Shown: positions 53,334 through 64,000 of the stretch, in pieces
Layout: the number at the start of each line of letters is the position of its first letter
Numbering within the stretch: the stretch's first letter is position 1
Assembly (NCBI RefSeq): GCF_958304185.1
Contig: NZ_OY284436.1
Coordinates: forward strand, 238,934 to 302,933
Direction of reading: 5' to 3'
DNA length: 64,000 nt
Source of the DNA: an uncultured Erythrobacter sp.
GTDB lineage: Bacteria; Pseudomonadota; Alphaproteobacteria; Sphingomonadales; Sphingomonadaceae
Position numbers and translations under genes: made by a program
The notes under the pieces: model-generated
What the model was told of the DNA's origin: nothing
Seen by the model: the letters and a program-made list of their open reading frames with translations, nothing else
The model's database searches: none

Positions 53334-53342
53334 CGAGCGATA

Positions 53343-55909
<2,567 letters not shown>

Positions 55910-55913
<4 letters not shown>

Positions 55914-56353
55914 GCCTGAACGACGCTTACTACCCAGACGATGCCGGGCAGTCGCCGCATACGGCGCTGCTCGGCTCGGAATTCATCGGCTGGGATGAGG
56001 CCGCCCAGACCGTCACCCTGCGCTTCACTGTGAAGCGCGAGATGACCACTTGGCGCGGCGGCGTGCAGGGGGGCTTGGTTGCGGGCTATCTCGATGATGT
56101 GATGGGCTATGCCTATGTCGCGGCCACCGGCGGCGAGATGGCCCCGCTCAATCTCGACATTTCGATGAGCCTGATCCGCCTGATCCCCGACGGCGCGACG
56201 ATCATCGGCAAGGGCCGGGTGGTCAAGGGCGGGCGGCGCGTGGTGTTCCTCGAAGGCGAATTGCTGGCCGAGGACGGTACGCTCTATGCCCGCTCGACCT
56301 CAACCGCGCTGCCGACCCCGCGCCCCACGCCGAACAGCACAGGGATGGCATAA
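55910..56353 (+). CDS. PaaI-type hotdog thioesterase
   Basis: 147 aa starting with GTG 55910 inside the infB stop overlap. Hotdog features of the PaaI group: FTVKREMTTWRGGVQGGLVAGYLDDVMGYAYVAATGGEMAPLNLDISMSLIRLIP. Acyl-CoA substrate unknown. Its stop shares a base with the next ATG (TAATG). Confidence 0.88.
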
Positions 56354-56901
56354 TGGCGCAGACGATGGTCCGCCTCGCCGCACTGCTGGGCAGCATCAAT
56401 GTTGGCGGCAATCGGCTGAAGATGGCCGATCTGCGCGCTGCGCTGGAAGCGGCTGGCTTTGCCAATGTCGCCACCGTCACCGCCAGCGGCAATGTGCTGT
56501 TCGACGGCGATCCCGCCCTCCGGTCTGAGTACCCTGCGCGCATCGCTGAGGTGATCGCGGACACATTCGACATCGCGACATTCGCAATCGTGACGACGCG
56601 CGAAGGCCTGCTTGGCGCGGTTGCCGAGAATCCGTTCGCTGATGACGGCGCAGACAACCTTGTGCATGTCCATTTCCTCGAAAGCCAACCCGGCCCGGAC
56701 GCGTTCGACCAACTCGCCAGCGACCATGAAGGGCGCGGGTCGGAGCGACTTGCACCGGGCACGGCGGCCTTGCATATCGACTTTGTGGACAGCGCCGCCA
56801 ACAGCAAGCTGACAGGGCCCTTTTTGCTGCGACGCCTTGGGTGCCGCGGCACGGCGCGGAACATCCGCTCGATCCGGCGGATCGCGGAGGCGATGGCGTA
56901 A
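56353..56901 (+). CDS. DUF1697 family protein
   Basis: 182 aa with the DUF1697 pattern: [40 protein letters not shown] near the N-terminus and [21 protein letters not shown] near the C-terminus. Function unknown for the family. Coupled to both neighbours by one-base overlaps. Confidence 0.9.
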   Translation: MAQTMVRLAALLGSINVGGNRLKMADLRAALEAAGFANVATVTASGNVLFDGDPALRSEYPARIAEVIADTFDIATFAIVTTREGLLGAVAENPFADDGADNLVHVHFLESQPGPDAFDQLASDHEGRGSERLAPGTAALHIDFVDSAANSKLTGPFLLRRLGCRGTARNIRSIRRIAEAMA

Positions 56902-57323
56902 TGGCCAAGGCTCCCTTCACCACCGAACAGCAATCGGTCCGCGTCCTCAAGGTGGGAGAGCGGGTGCGGCATATCCTGTCGGAACTGCTCGCGCGCGGCG
57001 ATGTGCATGACGATGTCGTGCGCGCGGCGCATATCTCGGTCACCGAGGTGCGCATGACCCCCGATCTGCGCAATGCCACTGCCTATGTGAAGCCGCTGAT
57101 GGGGGCGGACGAGGACGAGGTGGTCGTTGCCCTGCGCCAGAACACGGCCTTCCTCCAGCGCGAGGTCGCCCAGCGGCTCGGGCTGAAATTCGCGCCCAAG
57201 CTCAAGTTCCGCAAGGACGAAAGCTTCGCCGAAGCCGACCGGATCGAAGCCCTGCTGCGCGATCCCAAAGTTGCCCGCGATCTGGATGATGAGGCTGGCG
57301 ACGATCTTGAAAAACAGGAGTGA
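56901..57323 (+). CDS. rbfA: 30S ribosome-binding factor A
   Basis: 140 aa from ATG 56901 (TAATG overlap). KH-like fold: [77 protein letters not shown]. Cold-adaptation and 16S processing factor. Its stop codon lies within the left arm of the composite palindrome at 57320. Confidence 0.96.
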   Translation: MAKAPFTTEQQSVRVLKVGERVRHILSELLARGDVHDDVVRAAHISVTEVRMTPDLRNATAYVKPLMGADEDEVVVALRQNTAFLQREVAQRLGLKFAPKLKFRKDESFAEADRIEALLRDPKVARDLDDEAGDDLEKQE

Positions 57324-57397
57324 GTTCCCGCGCAGGCGGGGACCTCGTGCTGCAAAGCGCCAAGTCGCCTGAGGCCCCCGCCTGCGCGGGGGCTCAC
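57320..57397. repeat. composite palindromic element, copy 1
   Basis: Left arm 57320-57346 (core CCCGCGCAGGCGGG) and right arm 57371-57397 (core CCCCGCCTGCGCGGGG) are inverted copies around a 24-bp middle. Each arm is itself a palindrome. The outer ends read GTGAG and CTCAC. The left arm contains the rbfA TGA. Confidence 0.85.
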
Positions 57398-57404
57398 GGT
57401 TGTG

Positions 57405-58001
57405 TCAACGCGGGATCATCCGCGCTTTCAGCGTGATGTTCACCTTGTTGCCGACGATCAGCTGGTACGCCTTCATTCCGAACTGCCGCCGGTCGATGGT
57501 GGTGGTGCCGGTGAAGCTGACCGCCTTTCCCGCCTGCGCAATCGGATCGGCATTGAAGGTCACTGCCAGCGTCGCCGGACGGGTGACGCCGCGTGCGGTC
57601 AACTCGCCGCTTACTGTCCCGTGCGTCGTGCTCGACAGTTTGAGCGAGCGGCCGAGGAACCGGATCGAGGGATATTTGTCCACCCAGAAGAACTTGTCGC
57701 TCCGCAGGCGCGCGAGCGTTACGCTGTCAGGCGCTTCAATCGCAGTGGCATCGAAGGTGACATCAATCAGCGCCTTTTCCGGTGCACCCGGCACGATCGT
57801 CACCGCACCCTCCATCCGGGGGAAGCGCGCGGTCTTGCTGGCGAGGCCGAAGAACGGCACCTTGGCCGAAACATTGCTGGCCGACGCATCAAGGGTATAG
57901 CGCTGCGGCACGCTCGCGCTATTGGCCCCGACACTGGCAGGCGCAAACACTGCAAGCAGCGGCAACAGGAACATCCGGAGGCGGGCGGCGGACTTGATCA
58001 T
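57405..58001 (-). CDS. YceI family periplasmic protein
   Basis: 198 aa from ATG 58001 (a TTG at 58022 is less likely). Signal peptide SAARLRMFLLPLLAVFAPASVGA. Lipocalin-like YceI barrel: YTLDASASNVSAKVPFFGLASKTARFP, FFWVDKYPSIRFLG, LTARGVTRPATLAVTFN, DRRQFGMKAYQLIVGNKVNITLKA. YceI proteins bind isoprenoid-like ligands; role here unknown. Confidence 0.93.
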   Translation of the reverse strand: MIKSAARLRMFLLPLLAVFAPASVGANSASVPQRYTLDASASNVSAKVPFFGLASKTARFPRMEGAVTIVPGAPEKALIDVTFDATAIEAPDSVTLARLRSDKFFWVDKYPSIRFLGRSLKLSSTTHGTVSGELTARGVTRPATLAVTFNADPIAQAGKAVSFTGTTTIDRRQFGMKAYQLIVGNKVNITLKARMIPR

Positions 58002-58081
58002 GATCTTATCTATACGCTTCAACCGGGCAAAAGCTGCACCCCCACCTCGCCCAGCGTCCGGCGAGCGGGTAGTCTGACCCG

Positions 58082-58657
58082 ATGGCCAAGCTCTACTTCT
58101 ACTATGCCAGCATGAACGCAGGCAAATCGTCGCACCTGTTGCAGGCCGATTTCAATTATCGCGAGCGCGGGATGGCGACCATGCTGTGGACTGCGGCGCT
58201 CGACAGCCGTTCGGACGGGCAGGTGAAGAGCCGCATCGGGCTGAAGTCCGAGGCACACAAATTCGCGCCCGATACCGATCTGTGGGCGGCGATGAGCGCG
58301 GCGCATAAGGTGCAGCCGCTCGATTGCGTGATGGTGGACGAGGCGCAGTTCCTCACCTCCGATCAGGTGTGGCAGTTGGCACGCTTGGCGGACGAGGGCG
58401 GCATCCCGGTGCTGTGCTATGGCCTGCGCACCGATTTTCAGGGCGAGTTATTCCCCGGCTCTGCGGTCTTGCTGGGGATTGCGGATGCTCTGGTGGAACT
58501 GAAGGCGGTGTGCCACTGCGGGCGCAAGGCGACGATGAACCTGCGCGTTGATGAAAGCGGCGCGGCGGTGCGGCAGGGCCAGCAGACCGAGATCGGCGGG
58601 AATGACCGCTATGTGGCGCTATGCCGCAAGCATTTCTCCGAGGCGCTGAGCGGATGA
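58082..58657 (+). CDS. tdk: thymidine kinase
   Basis: 191 aa. P-loop YYASMNAGKSSHLL, DVIDEAQF-type motif MVDEAQFLTSDQVWQL, the lasso CYGLRTDFQGELFPGS, and zinc-binding Cys pairs in CHCGRKAT and LCRKH. Salvage of thymidine to dTMP. ATGA overlap with truB. Confidence 0.97.
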   Translation: MAKLYFYYASMNAGKSSHLLQADFNYRERGMATMLWTAALDSRSDGQVKSRIGLKSEAHKFAPDTDLWAAMSAAHKVQPLDCVMVDEAQFLTSDQVWQLARLADEGGIPVLCYGLRTDFQGELFPGSAVLLGIADALVELKAVCHCGRKATMNLRVDESGAAVRQGQQTEIGGNDRYVALCRKHFSEALSG

Positions 58658-59646
58658 GCGCACCCCTTTCAGGCTGGCTGATCCTCGACAAGCCGAAGGG
58701 CATGGGCAGCACTCAGGGCGTGAGCGCGGTCAAGCGCGTGCTGGGCCAGAATGGCTATGCCAAGACCAAGGTGGGTCACGGCGGGACGCTTGATCCCTTG
58801 GCCGAAGGCGTGCTGCCGATTGCCTTGGGCGAGGCGACCAAGCTGGCCGGTCGGATGCTTGATGCCAGCAAGATTTATGAGTTCACGGTGCAGTTCGGCG
58901 CGGAGACATCGACCCTCGATACGGAAGGGGAAGTGGTGGCGGAAAGCGATGTGCGCCCCTCGCTGGCCGAGGTGGAAGCCATCCTCCCGCGCTTTACCGG
59001 TCCCATCGAACAGGTGCCGCCTGCCTATTCGGCGCTGAAAGTCGGCGGCCAGCGCGCCTATGATCTGGCGCGCGCGGGGGAGGTGGTGGAGCTGAAGGCG
59101 CGGGCGGTGATCATTCATTCTCTTCTCCTCCGTCATGCTGAACTTGTTTCAGCATCCATTTCTCCGCAGGCACCGGCGGAGCGGGAGGAGCGATGGACCC
59201 TGAAACAAGTTCAGGGTGACGAGGTGTTGAGTGAAATTACCTTGGAAGCCCACGTCTCCAAAGGCACCTATATCCGCTCCCTCGCGCGAGACATCGCCTA
59301 TGCGCTTGGCACCTGCGGCCACGTCACCTATCTGCGCCGCACCAAGGCCGGGCCGTTCCTACAGGAACAGGCGATTTCGCTGGACTTGCTGGAGGAAACC
59401 GCTAAGGGCCGGGGCCTTGAACACCTCCTCCTGCCGTTAGAGGCGGGGCTGGACGACATCCCGGCCCTTCACCTCGATCAGACAAGCGCGCAGGCGGTCC
59501 GACAGGGCCGGGTGCTGTCTGACATGCCCCAATCATCCGGGCTTTACTTCGCGAAACTGGGCGCTGTCCCGGTCGCGCTGATGGAAATTTCGGATGGGAC
59601 GGCCACGGTCGTCCGGGGGTTCAACCTTCCCGATGTCGCTGAGTAA
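58654..59646 (+). CDS. truB: tRNA pseudouridine-55 synthase with in-frame palindromic insertion
   Basis: 330 aa from ATG 58654. Catalytic Asp47 in [23 protein letters not shown], then [37 protein letters not shown] and [18 protein letters not shown]. It makes pseudouridine 55 in the tRNA T loop. Residues about 160-190 ([11 protein letters not shown]...[10 protein letters not shown]) are encoded by a composite palindromic element and lie between two conserved TruB strands, where other TruB proteins have a short turn. The frame is kept, so the protein is probably functional. Confidence 0.95.
   Translation: MSAPLSGWLILDKPKGMGSTQGVSAVKRVLGQNGYAKTKVGHGGTLDPLAEGVLPIALGEATKLAGRMLDASKIYEFTVQFGAETSTLDTEGEVVAESDVRPSLAEVEAILPRFTGPIEQVPPAYSALKVGGQRAYDLARAGEVVELKARAVIIHSLLLRHAELVSASISPQAPAEREERWTLKQVQGDEVLSEITLEAHVSKGTYIRSLARDIAYALGTCGHVTYLRRTKAGPFLQEQAISLDLLEETAKGRGLEHLLLPLEAGLDDIPALHLDQTSAQAVRQGRVLSDMPQSSGLYFAKLGAVPVALMEISDGTATVVRGFNLPDVAE
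59131..59221. repeat. composite palindromic element, copy 2 (inside truB)
   Basis: Left arm 59131-59160 and right arm 59192-59221 are inverted copies; inner cores ATGCTGAACTTGTTTCAGCAT and CCCTGAAACAAGTTCAGGG are each self-palindromic with their own compensatory bases. Outer ends read CGTCA and TGACG. It adds 30 codons without breaking the frame. Confidence 0.88.
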
Positions 59647-59660
59647 GAAAGAGACGTACT

Positions 59661-59930
59661 ATGTCGGTGACCGCCGAAGTTAAGCAGACCATCATTGCTG
59701 ACAATGCCCGTGATCCCAAGGACACCGGCAGCCCCGAAGTGCAGGTTGCGATCCTCACGCAGCGCATCCGCAACCTGACCGAGCACTTCAAGGATCACCA
59801 CAAGGACAACCATTCGCGTCGCGGCCTTCTGATGATGGTCAACAAGCGTCGCACGCTGCTGGCCTACCTCAAGAAGAAGGATGTGGAGCGGTACAACGCT
59901 CTGATCCAGAAGCTGGGCCTGCGTAAGTAA
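59661..59930 (+). CDS. rpsO: 30S ribosomal protein S15
   Basis: 89 aa, standard length. S15 signature [42 protein letters not shown]. It binds 16S rRNA helices 20-22. Located between truB and pnp as in most proteobacteria, with its own terminator. Confidence 0.99.
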   Translation: MSVTAEVKQTIIADNARDPKDTGSPEVQVAILTQRIRNLTEHFKDHHKDNHSRRGLLMMVNKRRTLLAYLKKKDVERYNALIQKLGLRK

Positions 59931-59940
59931 GAGTTTTGCG

Positions 59941-59970
59941 AAAGGGCGGCTCCAAGGGGCCGCCTTTTTT
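59941..59970 (+). terminator. rho-independent terminator between rpsO and pnp
   Basis: GGCGGC (59945-59950) pairs with GCCGCC (59959-59964), extended by AAAG/CTTT, then T6. It lies 10 bp past the rpsO stop. Confidence 0.85.
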
Positions 59971-60105
59971 GCATATGGGCCACGCAGACATCCGGTCTGC
60001 TGAGCCTTGGGGCCGAAGCGCCCTCAACCGGACCGGGACGGTTGTTTCCCCGGCACATGAGGCCCCGCGACAGCAATATGGCTGCGCGGGTCAGAAGGAA
60101 AATCA

Positions 60106-62406
60106 ATGTTCGACACGAAAACCGTATCGCTGGAGTGGGGCGGCAAGACCCTCACTCTGGAAACCGGGCGTATTGCCCGTCAGGCCGATGGCGCTGTTCT
60201 GGCCACCTATGGCGAAACCGTGGTGCTGTGCGCCGTGACCGCCGCCAAGTCGGTCAAGGAAGGGCAGGATTTCTTCCCGCTCACCGTCCACTATCAGGAA
60301 AAGTTCTCGGCCGCCGGGCGCATCCCGGGCGGCTTCTTCAAGCGTGAACGCGGCGCGACCGAAAAGGAAACGCTCACCAGCCGCCTGATCGACCGTCCGA
60401 TCCGCCCGCTGTTCCCCGAAGGTTTCTACAACGAAATCAACGTGATCTGTCAGGTTCTGTCGTTCGACGGCGAAACCGAGGCCGATATCGTTGCGATGAT
60501 CGCCGCTTCGGCTGCGCTGACTATCAGCGGCGTGCCCTTCATGGGCCCGATCGGCGCCGCGCGCGTCGGCTACATTGATGGCGAATATGTCCTCAACCCG
60601 AAGCAGGACAAGGCGCTTGCCGAAGGCCAGCTCGACCTCGTTGTTGCCGCCACGCAAGGCGCGGTGATGATGGTCGAATCCGAAGCCAAGGAACTGACCG
60701 AAGAAGTGATGCTCGGCGCCGTCATGTTCGCGCATAACGAAATCCGCAACGTCATCGGCGCGATCATCGATCTGGCTGAACAGGCTGCCAAGGATCCGTG
60801 GGCTGTCGACCTCAGCGATAACACCGCTGACATGAAGGCCAAGCTCAAGGACCTGATCGGCGGCGACATCGCGGCCGCTTACAAGGTCACCGACAAGTCG
60901 CAGCGTTCGAACCTGCTCAACGAAGCCCGGGCCAAGGCCAAGGCGGCGTTTGCGGACGAAGGCGGCCAGACCCAGATGGTCGCTGGCAAGCTCATGAAGA
61001 AGCTTGAAGCTGAAATCGTGCGCGGGGCGATCCTCAAGGATGGTCAGCGCATCGACGGCCGCAAGCTCGATCAGGTTCGCCCGATCGAAGCGATCGTCGG
61101 CTTCCTGCCGCGCACGCATGGTTCGTCGCTGTTCACCCGCGGTGAAACGCAGGCGATCTGCACCACCACGCTCGGCACCAAGGATTCCGAGCAGATGATC
61201 GATGGCTTGGAAGGCCTGAGCTACACCAGCTTCATGCTGCACTATAACTTCCCGCCGTACTCGGTCGGTGAAGTGGGCCGCTTCGGCGCTCCGGGTCGCC
61301 GCGAAGTTGGTCACGGCAAGCTCGCCTGGCGCGCGCTCAACCCCGTGCTGCCGAGCAAGGAAGACTTCCCCTACACCATCCGCGTTCTGTCTGACATCAC
61401 CGAGTCCAACGGCTCGTCCTCGATGGCGACGGTGTGCGGCGGCTGTCTGTCGATGATGGACGCCGGTGTGCCGGTGAAGTCACCCGTTTCGGGTATCGCG
61501 ATGGGCCTGATCCTCGAAGGCGATGACTTTGCCGTTCTGTCGGACATTCTGGGTGACGAAGATCACCTCGGCGACATGGACTTCAAGGTTGCCGGCACCG
61601 AGAACGGCATCACCACGATGCAGATGGACATCAAGATTGCCGGCATCACGCAGGAAATCATGGCCAAGGCGCTGGAACAGGCCAAGGCTGGCCGGATGCA
61701 CATCCTCGGCGAAATGGCCAAGGCCCTGACTGGTGCCCGCACCGAAGTCAGCAAGCACGCGCCGCGTATCGAGACGATCCAGATCGACAAGTCGAAGATC
61801 CGTGACGTCATCGGCACCGGCGGCAAGGTGATCCGCGAGATCGTCGCTGAAACCGGCGCCAAGGTCGACATCGATGATGAAGGCGTGATCAAGATCTCGT
61901 CCAGCAATATCGACGAGATCGAAGCGGCGAAGAAGTGGATCCTCGGCATCACGCAGGAAGCCGAAGTCGGCAAGGTCTATGACGGCAAGGTCGTGAACAT
62001 CGTCGATTTCGGCGCGTTCGTGAACTTCATGGGCGGCAAGGACGGTCTCGTCCACGTTTCGGAAATGCGCAACGAGCGGGTTGAGAAGCCCACCGATGTC
62101 GTCTCCGAAGGCATGGAAGTGAAGGTCAAGGTGCTCGAGATCGACCAGCGCGGCAAGGTTCGCCTGTCGATGCGCGTCGTCGACCAGGAAACCGGCGCTG
62201 AGCTGGAGGACACCCGTCCGCCCCGCGAAGCGCGCGAGCCGCGTGAAGGCGGCCGTGGCGGTGATCGCGGTGGCGATCGTCGCGGGCCGAAGGGCGGCGG
62301 CGGTGGTCGCGGCGGCGACCGTGGTGGCCGTGGCGGCGATCGCGGCGGTGACCGTGGTCCGCGCGACAGCGCACCTGCGGGCCTGCCCGACTTCCTCAAG
62401 GACTGA
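60106..62406 (+). CDS. pnp: polyribonucleotide nucleotidyltransferase
   Basis: 766 aa. Two RNase PH domains ([66 protein letters not shown]), KH domain ([30 protein letters not shown]), S1 domain ([33 protein letters not shown]), then a Gly/Arg/Asp-rich tail of about 45 residues (repeats of GGDRGG). It degrades RNA 3'-to-5' with phosphate, usually with RNase E. Shine-Dalgarno AAGGA precedes the ATG. Confidence 0.98.
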   Translation: MFDTKTVSLEWGGKTLTLETGRIARQADGAVLATYGETVVLCAVTAAKSVKEGQDFFPLTVHYQEKFSAAGRIPGGFFKRERGATEKETLTSRLIDRPIRPLFPEGFYNEINVICQVLSFDGETEADIVAMIAASAALTISGVPFMGPIGAARVGYIDGEYVLNPKQDKALAEGQLDLVVAATQGAVMMVESEAKELTEEVMLGAVMFAHNEIRNVIGAIIDLAEQAAKDPWAVDLSDNTADMKAKLKDLIGGDIAAAYKVTDKSQRSNLLNEARAKAKAAFADEGGQTQMVAGKLMKKLEAEIVRGAILKDGQRIDGRKLDQVRPIEAIVGFLPRTHGSSLFTRGETQAICTTTLGTKDSEQMIDGLEGLSYTSFMLHYNFPPYSVGEVGRFGAPGRREVGHGKLAWRALNPVLPSKEDFPYTIRVLSDITESNGSSSMATVCGGCLSMMDAGVPVKSPVSGIAMGLILEGDDFAVLSDILGDEDHLGDMDFKVAGTENGITTMQMDIKIAGITQEIMAKALEQAKAGRMHILGEMAKALTGARTEVSKHAPRIETIQIDKSKIRDVIGTGGKVIREIVAETGAKVDIDDEGVIKISSSNIDEIEAAKKWILGITQEAEVGKVYDGKVVNIVDFGAFVNFMGGKDGLVHVSEMRNERVEKPTDVVSEGMEVKVKVLEIDQRGKVRLSMRVVDQETGAELEDTRPPREAREPREGGRGGDRGGDRRGPKGGGGGRGGDRGGRGGDRGGDRGPRDSAPAGLPDFLKD

Positions 62407-62418
62407 CCTTGCCTCGCC

Positions 62419-62499
62419 CGTCATCCCAGCGAAAGCTGGGACCTAGGGCCTCAAGGACAGACTTTGCCGCTCTAGGCCCCAGCTTTCGCTGGGGTGACG
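62419..62499. repeat. composite palindromic element, copy 3
   Basis: Left arm 62419-62448 (core CCCAGCGAAAGCTGGG) and right arm 62470-62499 (core CCCCAGCTTTCGCTGGGG) are inverted copies differing at a few bases. Outer ends CGTCA and TGACG are the same as in copy 2. It lies 13 bp after the pnp stop and may act as its terminator. Confidence 0.88.
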
Positions 62500-62559
62500 A
62501 GCTGAATTACAAGGGCCGCCCGGATCACTCCGGGCGGCCTTCTGATTGGGAAACTACGA

Positions 62560-63240
62560 ATGCTCCAGCGCGAACTGATCGACAGCACCCAGATCGAGGA
62601 CGGCGTCTGCCTCGAACTCTACCGCCACGGCACCGATTTCATGATCGTGCTGGGGCGTAACGAGCTGATGAGCACGCGGATGCGCTTCTCGGAAGAACAG
62701 CTGGCGCAGCTCACCATCGAGCGGCTGGGTAAGGACAATGCGCGCCTGTTGATCGGCGGCTACGGCATGGGCTTCACCTACCGCGCCGCTGCCGCACGGC
62801 TGGGCGAAAAGGCGCAGATCGTCGTCGCCGAAATCTCCGACGCGATCATTGACTGGGCCAAAGGGCCGATGGCGGAACTGACGGGGGAGGGCCTGTCGGA
62901 CCCGCGCCTCGATCTGAAAATCTGCGATGTCGCCGCTTTGATCGATGACGCGAATGATGGCACCTGCGCCAAGTTCGATGCGATCCTGCTTGATGTCGAC
63001 AATGGCCCGGACGGGATCGTGCGCGATGCCAACAACCGGATCTATTCGCGCACCGGCCTCGCCAAGGCGCGCGATGCTCTCATGCCGGGCGGCATTCTGG
63101 CGGTGTGGTCAGCCGGGCCCGATCCCGCCTTTGCCAAGCGCCTGCGCGATACCGGGCTCGAAATCGTGGAATGGAACGTCCGCTCACGCCCCAACAAAAA
63201 GGGCGCGCATCACATCATCTGGTTCGCTCAGAAGTCGTAG
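62560..63240 (+). CDS. spermidine-synthase-like methyltransferase-fold protein
   Basis: 226 aa. Class I SAM/aminopropyltransferase fold: LLIGGYGMGFTYRAAAARLG (ligand loop), IVVAEISDAIIDWAKGP (acidic residue at strand 2), FDAILLDVDNGPDGIV (DVDNGPD catalytic-loop region) and VWSAGPDPAFAKRL. Related to spermidine synthases but shorter, without the full N-terminal sheet. Substrate unknown. The 3' end overlaps the convergent DUF481 gene by 13 bp. Confidence 0.85.
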   Translation: MLQRELIDSTQIEDGVCLELYRHGTDFMIVLGRNELMSTRMRFSEEQLAQLTIERLGKDNARLLIGGYGMGFTYRAAAARLGEKAQIVVAEISDAIIDWAKGPMAELTGEGLSDPRLDLKICDVAALIDDANDGTCAKFDAILLDVDNGPDGIVRDANNRIYSRTGLAKARDALMPGGILAVWSAGPDPAFAKRLRDTGLEIVEWNVRSRPNKKGAHHIIWFAQKS

Positions 63241-64000
63241 ATCAGCGTTACGCGGCTCAGCGTATCGGTCTGCACGGCGCCCGGCGCGGGGTTGCTGTCA
63301 TACTCGACAGCGTAGGAAAACCGCGCGGTCAGGCTGCGGTTGATCCGGGCATCAAGGCCGGTGATCAGATCGAGCGTGGTGTTGCGCGAATCGATGATGG
63401 CGATGGCCGATCCGCCGGTTTCAGCCACGGCATTGGTGTCCTGCGTCAGCTTGAGCTTTTCGGTGATGTTCCAATCGAAATCGAGGCCGATCAGCCCGGC
63501 GATCCGGCTTTCGTTGCGGCCATCGGCGAATTCGGTGACGCGGTAAGCGGGCCCGGCTTTGACCGACAGTTGGATGTCATCGCCCTTGAGCGCCTGATAG
63601 CCCATGCCGCCTGACACGGCATAGCGGGCTGCAATGCCCTGAAACTGGTCGCGCTCGTACTGGGCGAGCGCATAGACATAGAAATTGTCCGAGACGTTGA
63701 AGTTGGGCTCATAGCGGGCGAGGTATTGTTCGCGGGTCGTCAGGCCATTGGCGCGCTGGTAATCGACCCGGCCTGTCAGCTTGTGACGCCAGTCGATGCC
63801 TTGGCGGTCCAGGGTCAGGCCTGCGGTCACGCCGGTATTGTCTGAGTTGCCGGTGGCGCGGAAGGCGCCAAATTCGCCCTTGCCGGACCAGTTGTCGAAC
63901 ATTCCGGCAGAGCGGATCTGTGCCACTTTCGCCTCGGCCTCGGCCGCCTTGCGTGCGGCGACGCTGGCTTCGAAATTGGCGACAATCGCGTCGATTTCTT
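63228..64000 (-). CDS. DUF481 outer-membrane protein (5' end outside window)
   Basis: The frame is open to the window edge, giving at least 256 residues; the visible start includes an Ala/Glu/Lys-rich helix (EIDAIVANFEASVAARKAAEAEAK) before the barrel. DUF481 (YdiY-like) pattern: GKGEFGAFRATGNSDNTGVTAGLTLDRQ, RVDYQRANGLTTREQYLARYEPNFNVSDNFYVYALAQYERDQFQG and a terminal SRVTLIYDF. Salt-induced outer-membrane family; function unclear. Confidence 0.9.
   Translation of the reverse strand, partial: EIDAIVANFEASVAARKAAEAEAKVAQIRSAGMFDNWSGKGEFGAFRATGNSDNTGVTAGLTLDRQGIDWRHKLTGRVDYQRANGLTTREQYLARYEPNFNVSDNFYVYALAQYERDQFQGIAARYAVSGGMGYQALKGDDIQLSVKAGPAYRVTEFADGRNESRIAGLIGLDFDWNITEKLKLTQDTNAVAETGGSAIAIIDSRNTTLDLITGLDARINRSLTARFSYAVEYDSNPAPGAVQTDTLSRVTLIYDF

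Overview
The window looks like chromosomal DNA of a carotenoid-making sphingomonad, most likely Erythrobacteraceae (Erythrobacter/Porphyrobacter type). Supporting signs are the high GC content, a crtW-crtZ pair, a Caulobacter-like oxidative xylose pathway, large TonB-dependent receptors, the alphaproteobacterial ATPase zeta subunit (DUF1476), and composite intergenic palindromes of a kind I associate with sphingomonads. The genus is inference.

Positions 1-35663 hold a xylan/hemicellulose utilisation island. At its left end are four flavin-dependent tryptophan-halogenase-like genes (one cut by the window edge, one with a degenerate active site) and a cupin_8 oxygenase, divergent from a large TonB-dependent receptor (6240-9608). 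Then follow a leftward operon GH3-GH3-GH10 xylanase (15750-9751), a rightward operon GH67 alpha-glucuronidase, LacI regulator, xylD, GH43 (15810-21900), and a leftward operon xylX-xylB-xylC, CE20-like acetylesterase, GH5_7-like hydrolase, aldose 1-epimerase (28854-21897). Last come a GH43 (28951-30600) and a leftward GH3, GH5, tandem-repeat secreted protein operon (35396-30610). Variants of the palindrome TGGTAGCGCTACCA sit in front of the receptor, GH67/GH3, xylX/GH43 and the right-hand GH3, so one LacI-type repressor probably controls the whole island. The enzymes would cut, debranch and deacetylate glucuronoxylan; xylose would go through xylonolactone, xylonate and 2-keto-3-deoxyxylonate to alpha-ketoglutarate semialdehyde. 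The last dehydrogenase (xylA) and an inner-membrane sugar transporter are not in the window.

Positions 35664-44836 are mostly housekeeping: a Nudix hydrolase, a non-coding stretch with a candidate small RNA behind a sigma-54-type promoter, grxD-bolA, the ATPase zeta inhibitor, a quinone oxidoreductase, leuC - small membrane protein - leuD, a thioesterase, two small membrane proteins, crtW-crtZ, and a VOC protein.

Positions 44922-50197 hold sufE and an expanded phage-shock operon behind a clear sigma-54 promoter, with pspF divergent. Beyond pspABC it carries a run of small membrane proteins, four of which share a PspB-like coiled-coil tail ending in an E-I-[ED]-A-L-R motif.

Positions 50385-64000 are the translation and RNA-turnover region: rimP-nusA-ylxR-infB-thioesterase-DUF1697-rbfA, then yceI, tdk-truB, rpsO, pnp, a spermidine-synthase-like protein and a DUF481 outer-membrane protein cut by the window edge. 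Three composite palindromic elements lie here; one is inserted in frame inside truB and another supplies the rbfA stop codon.
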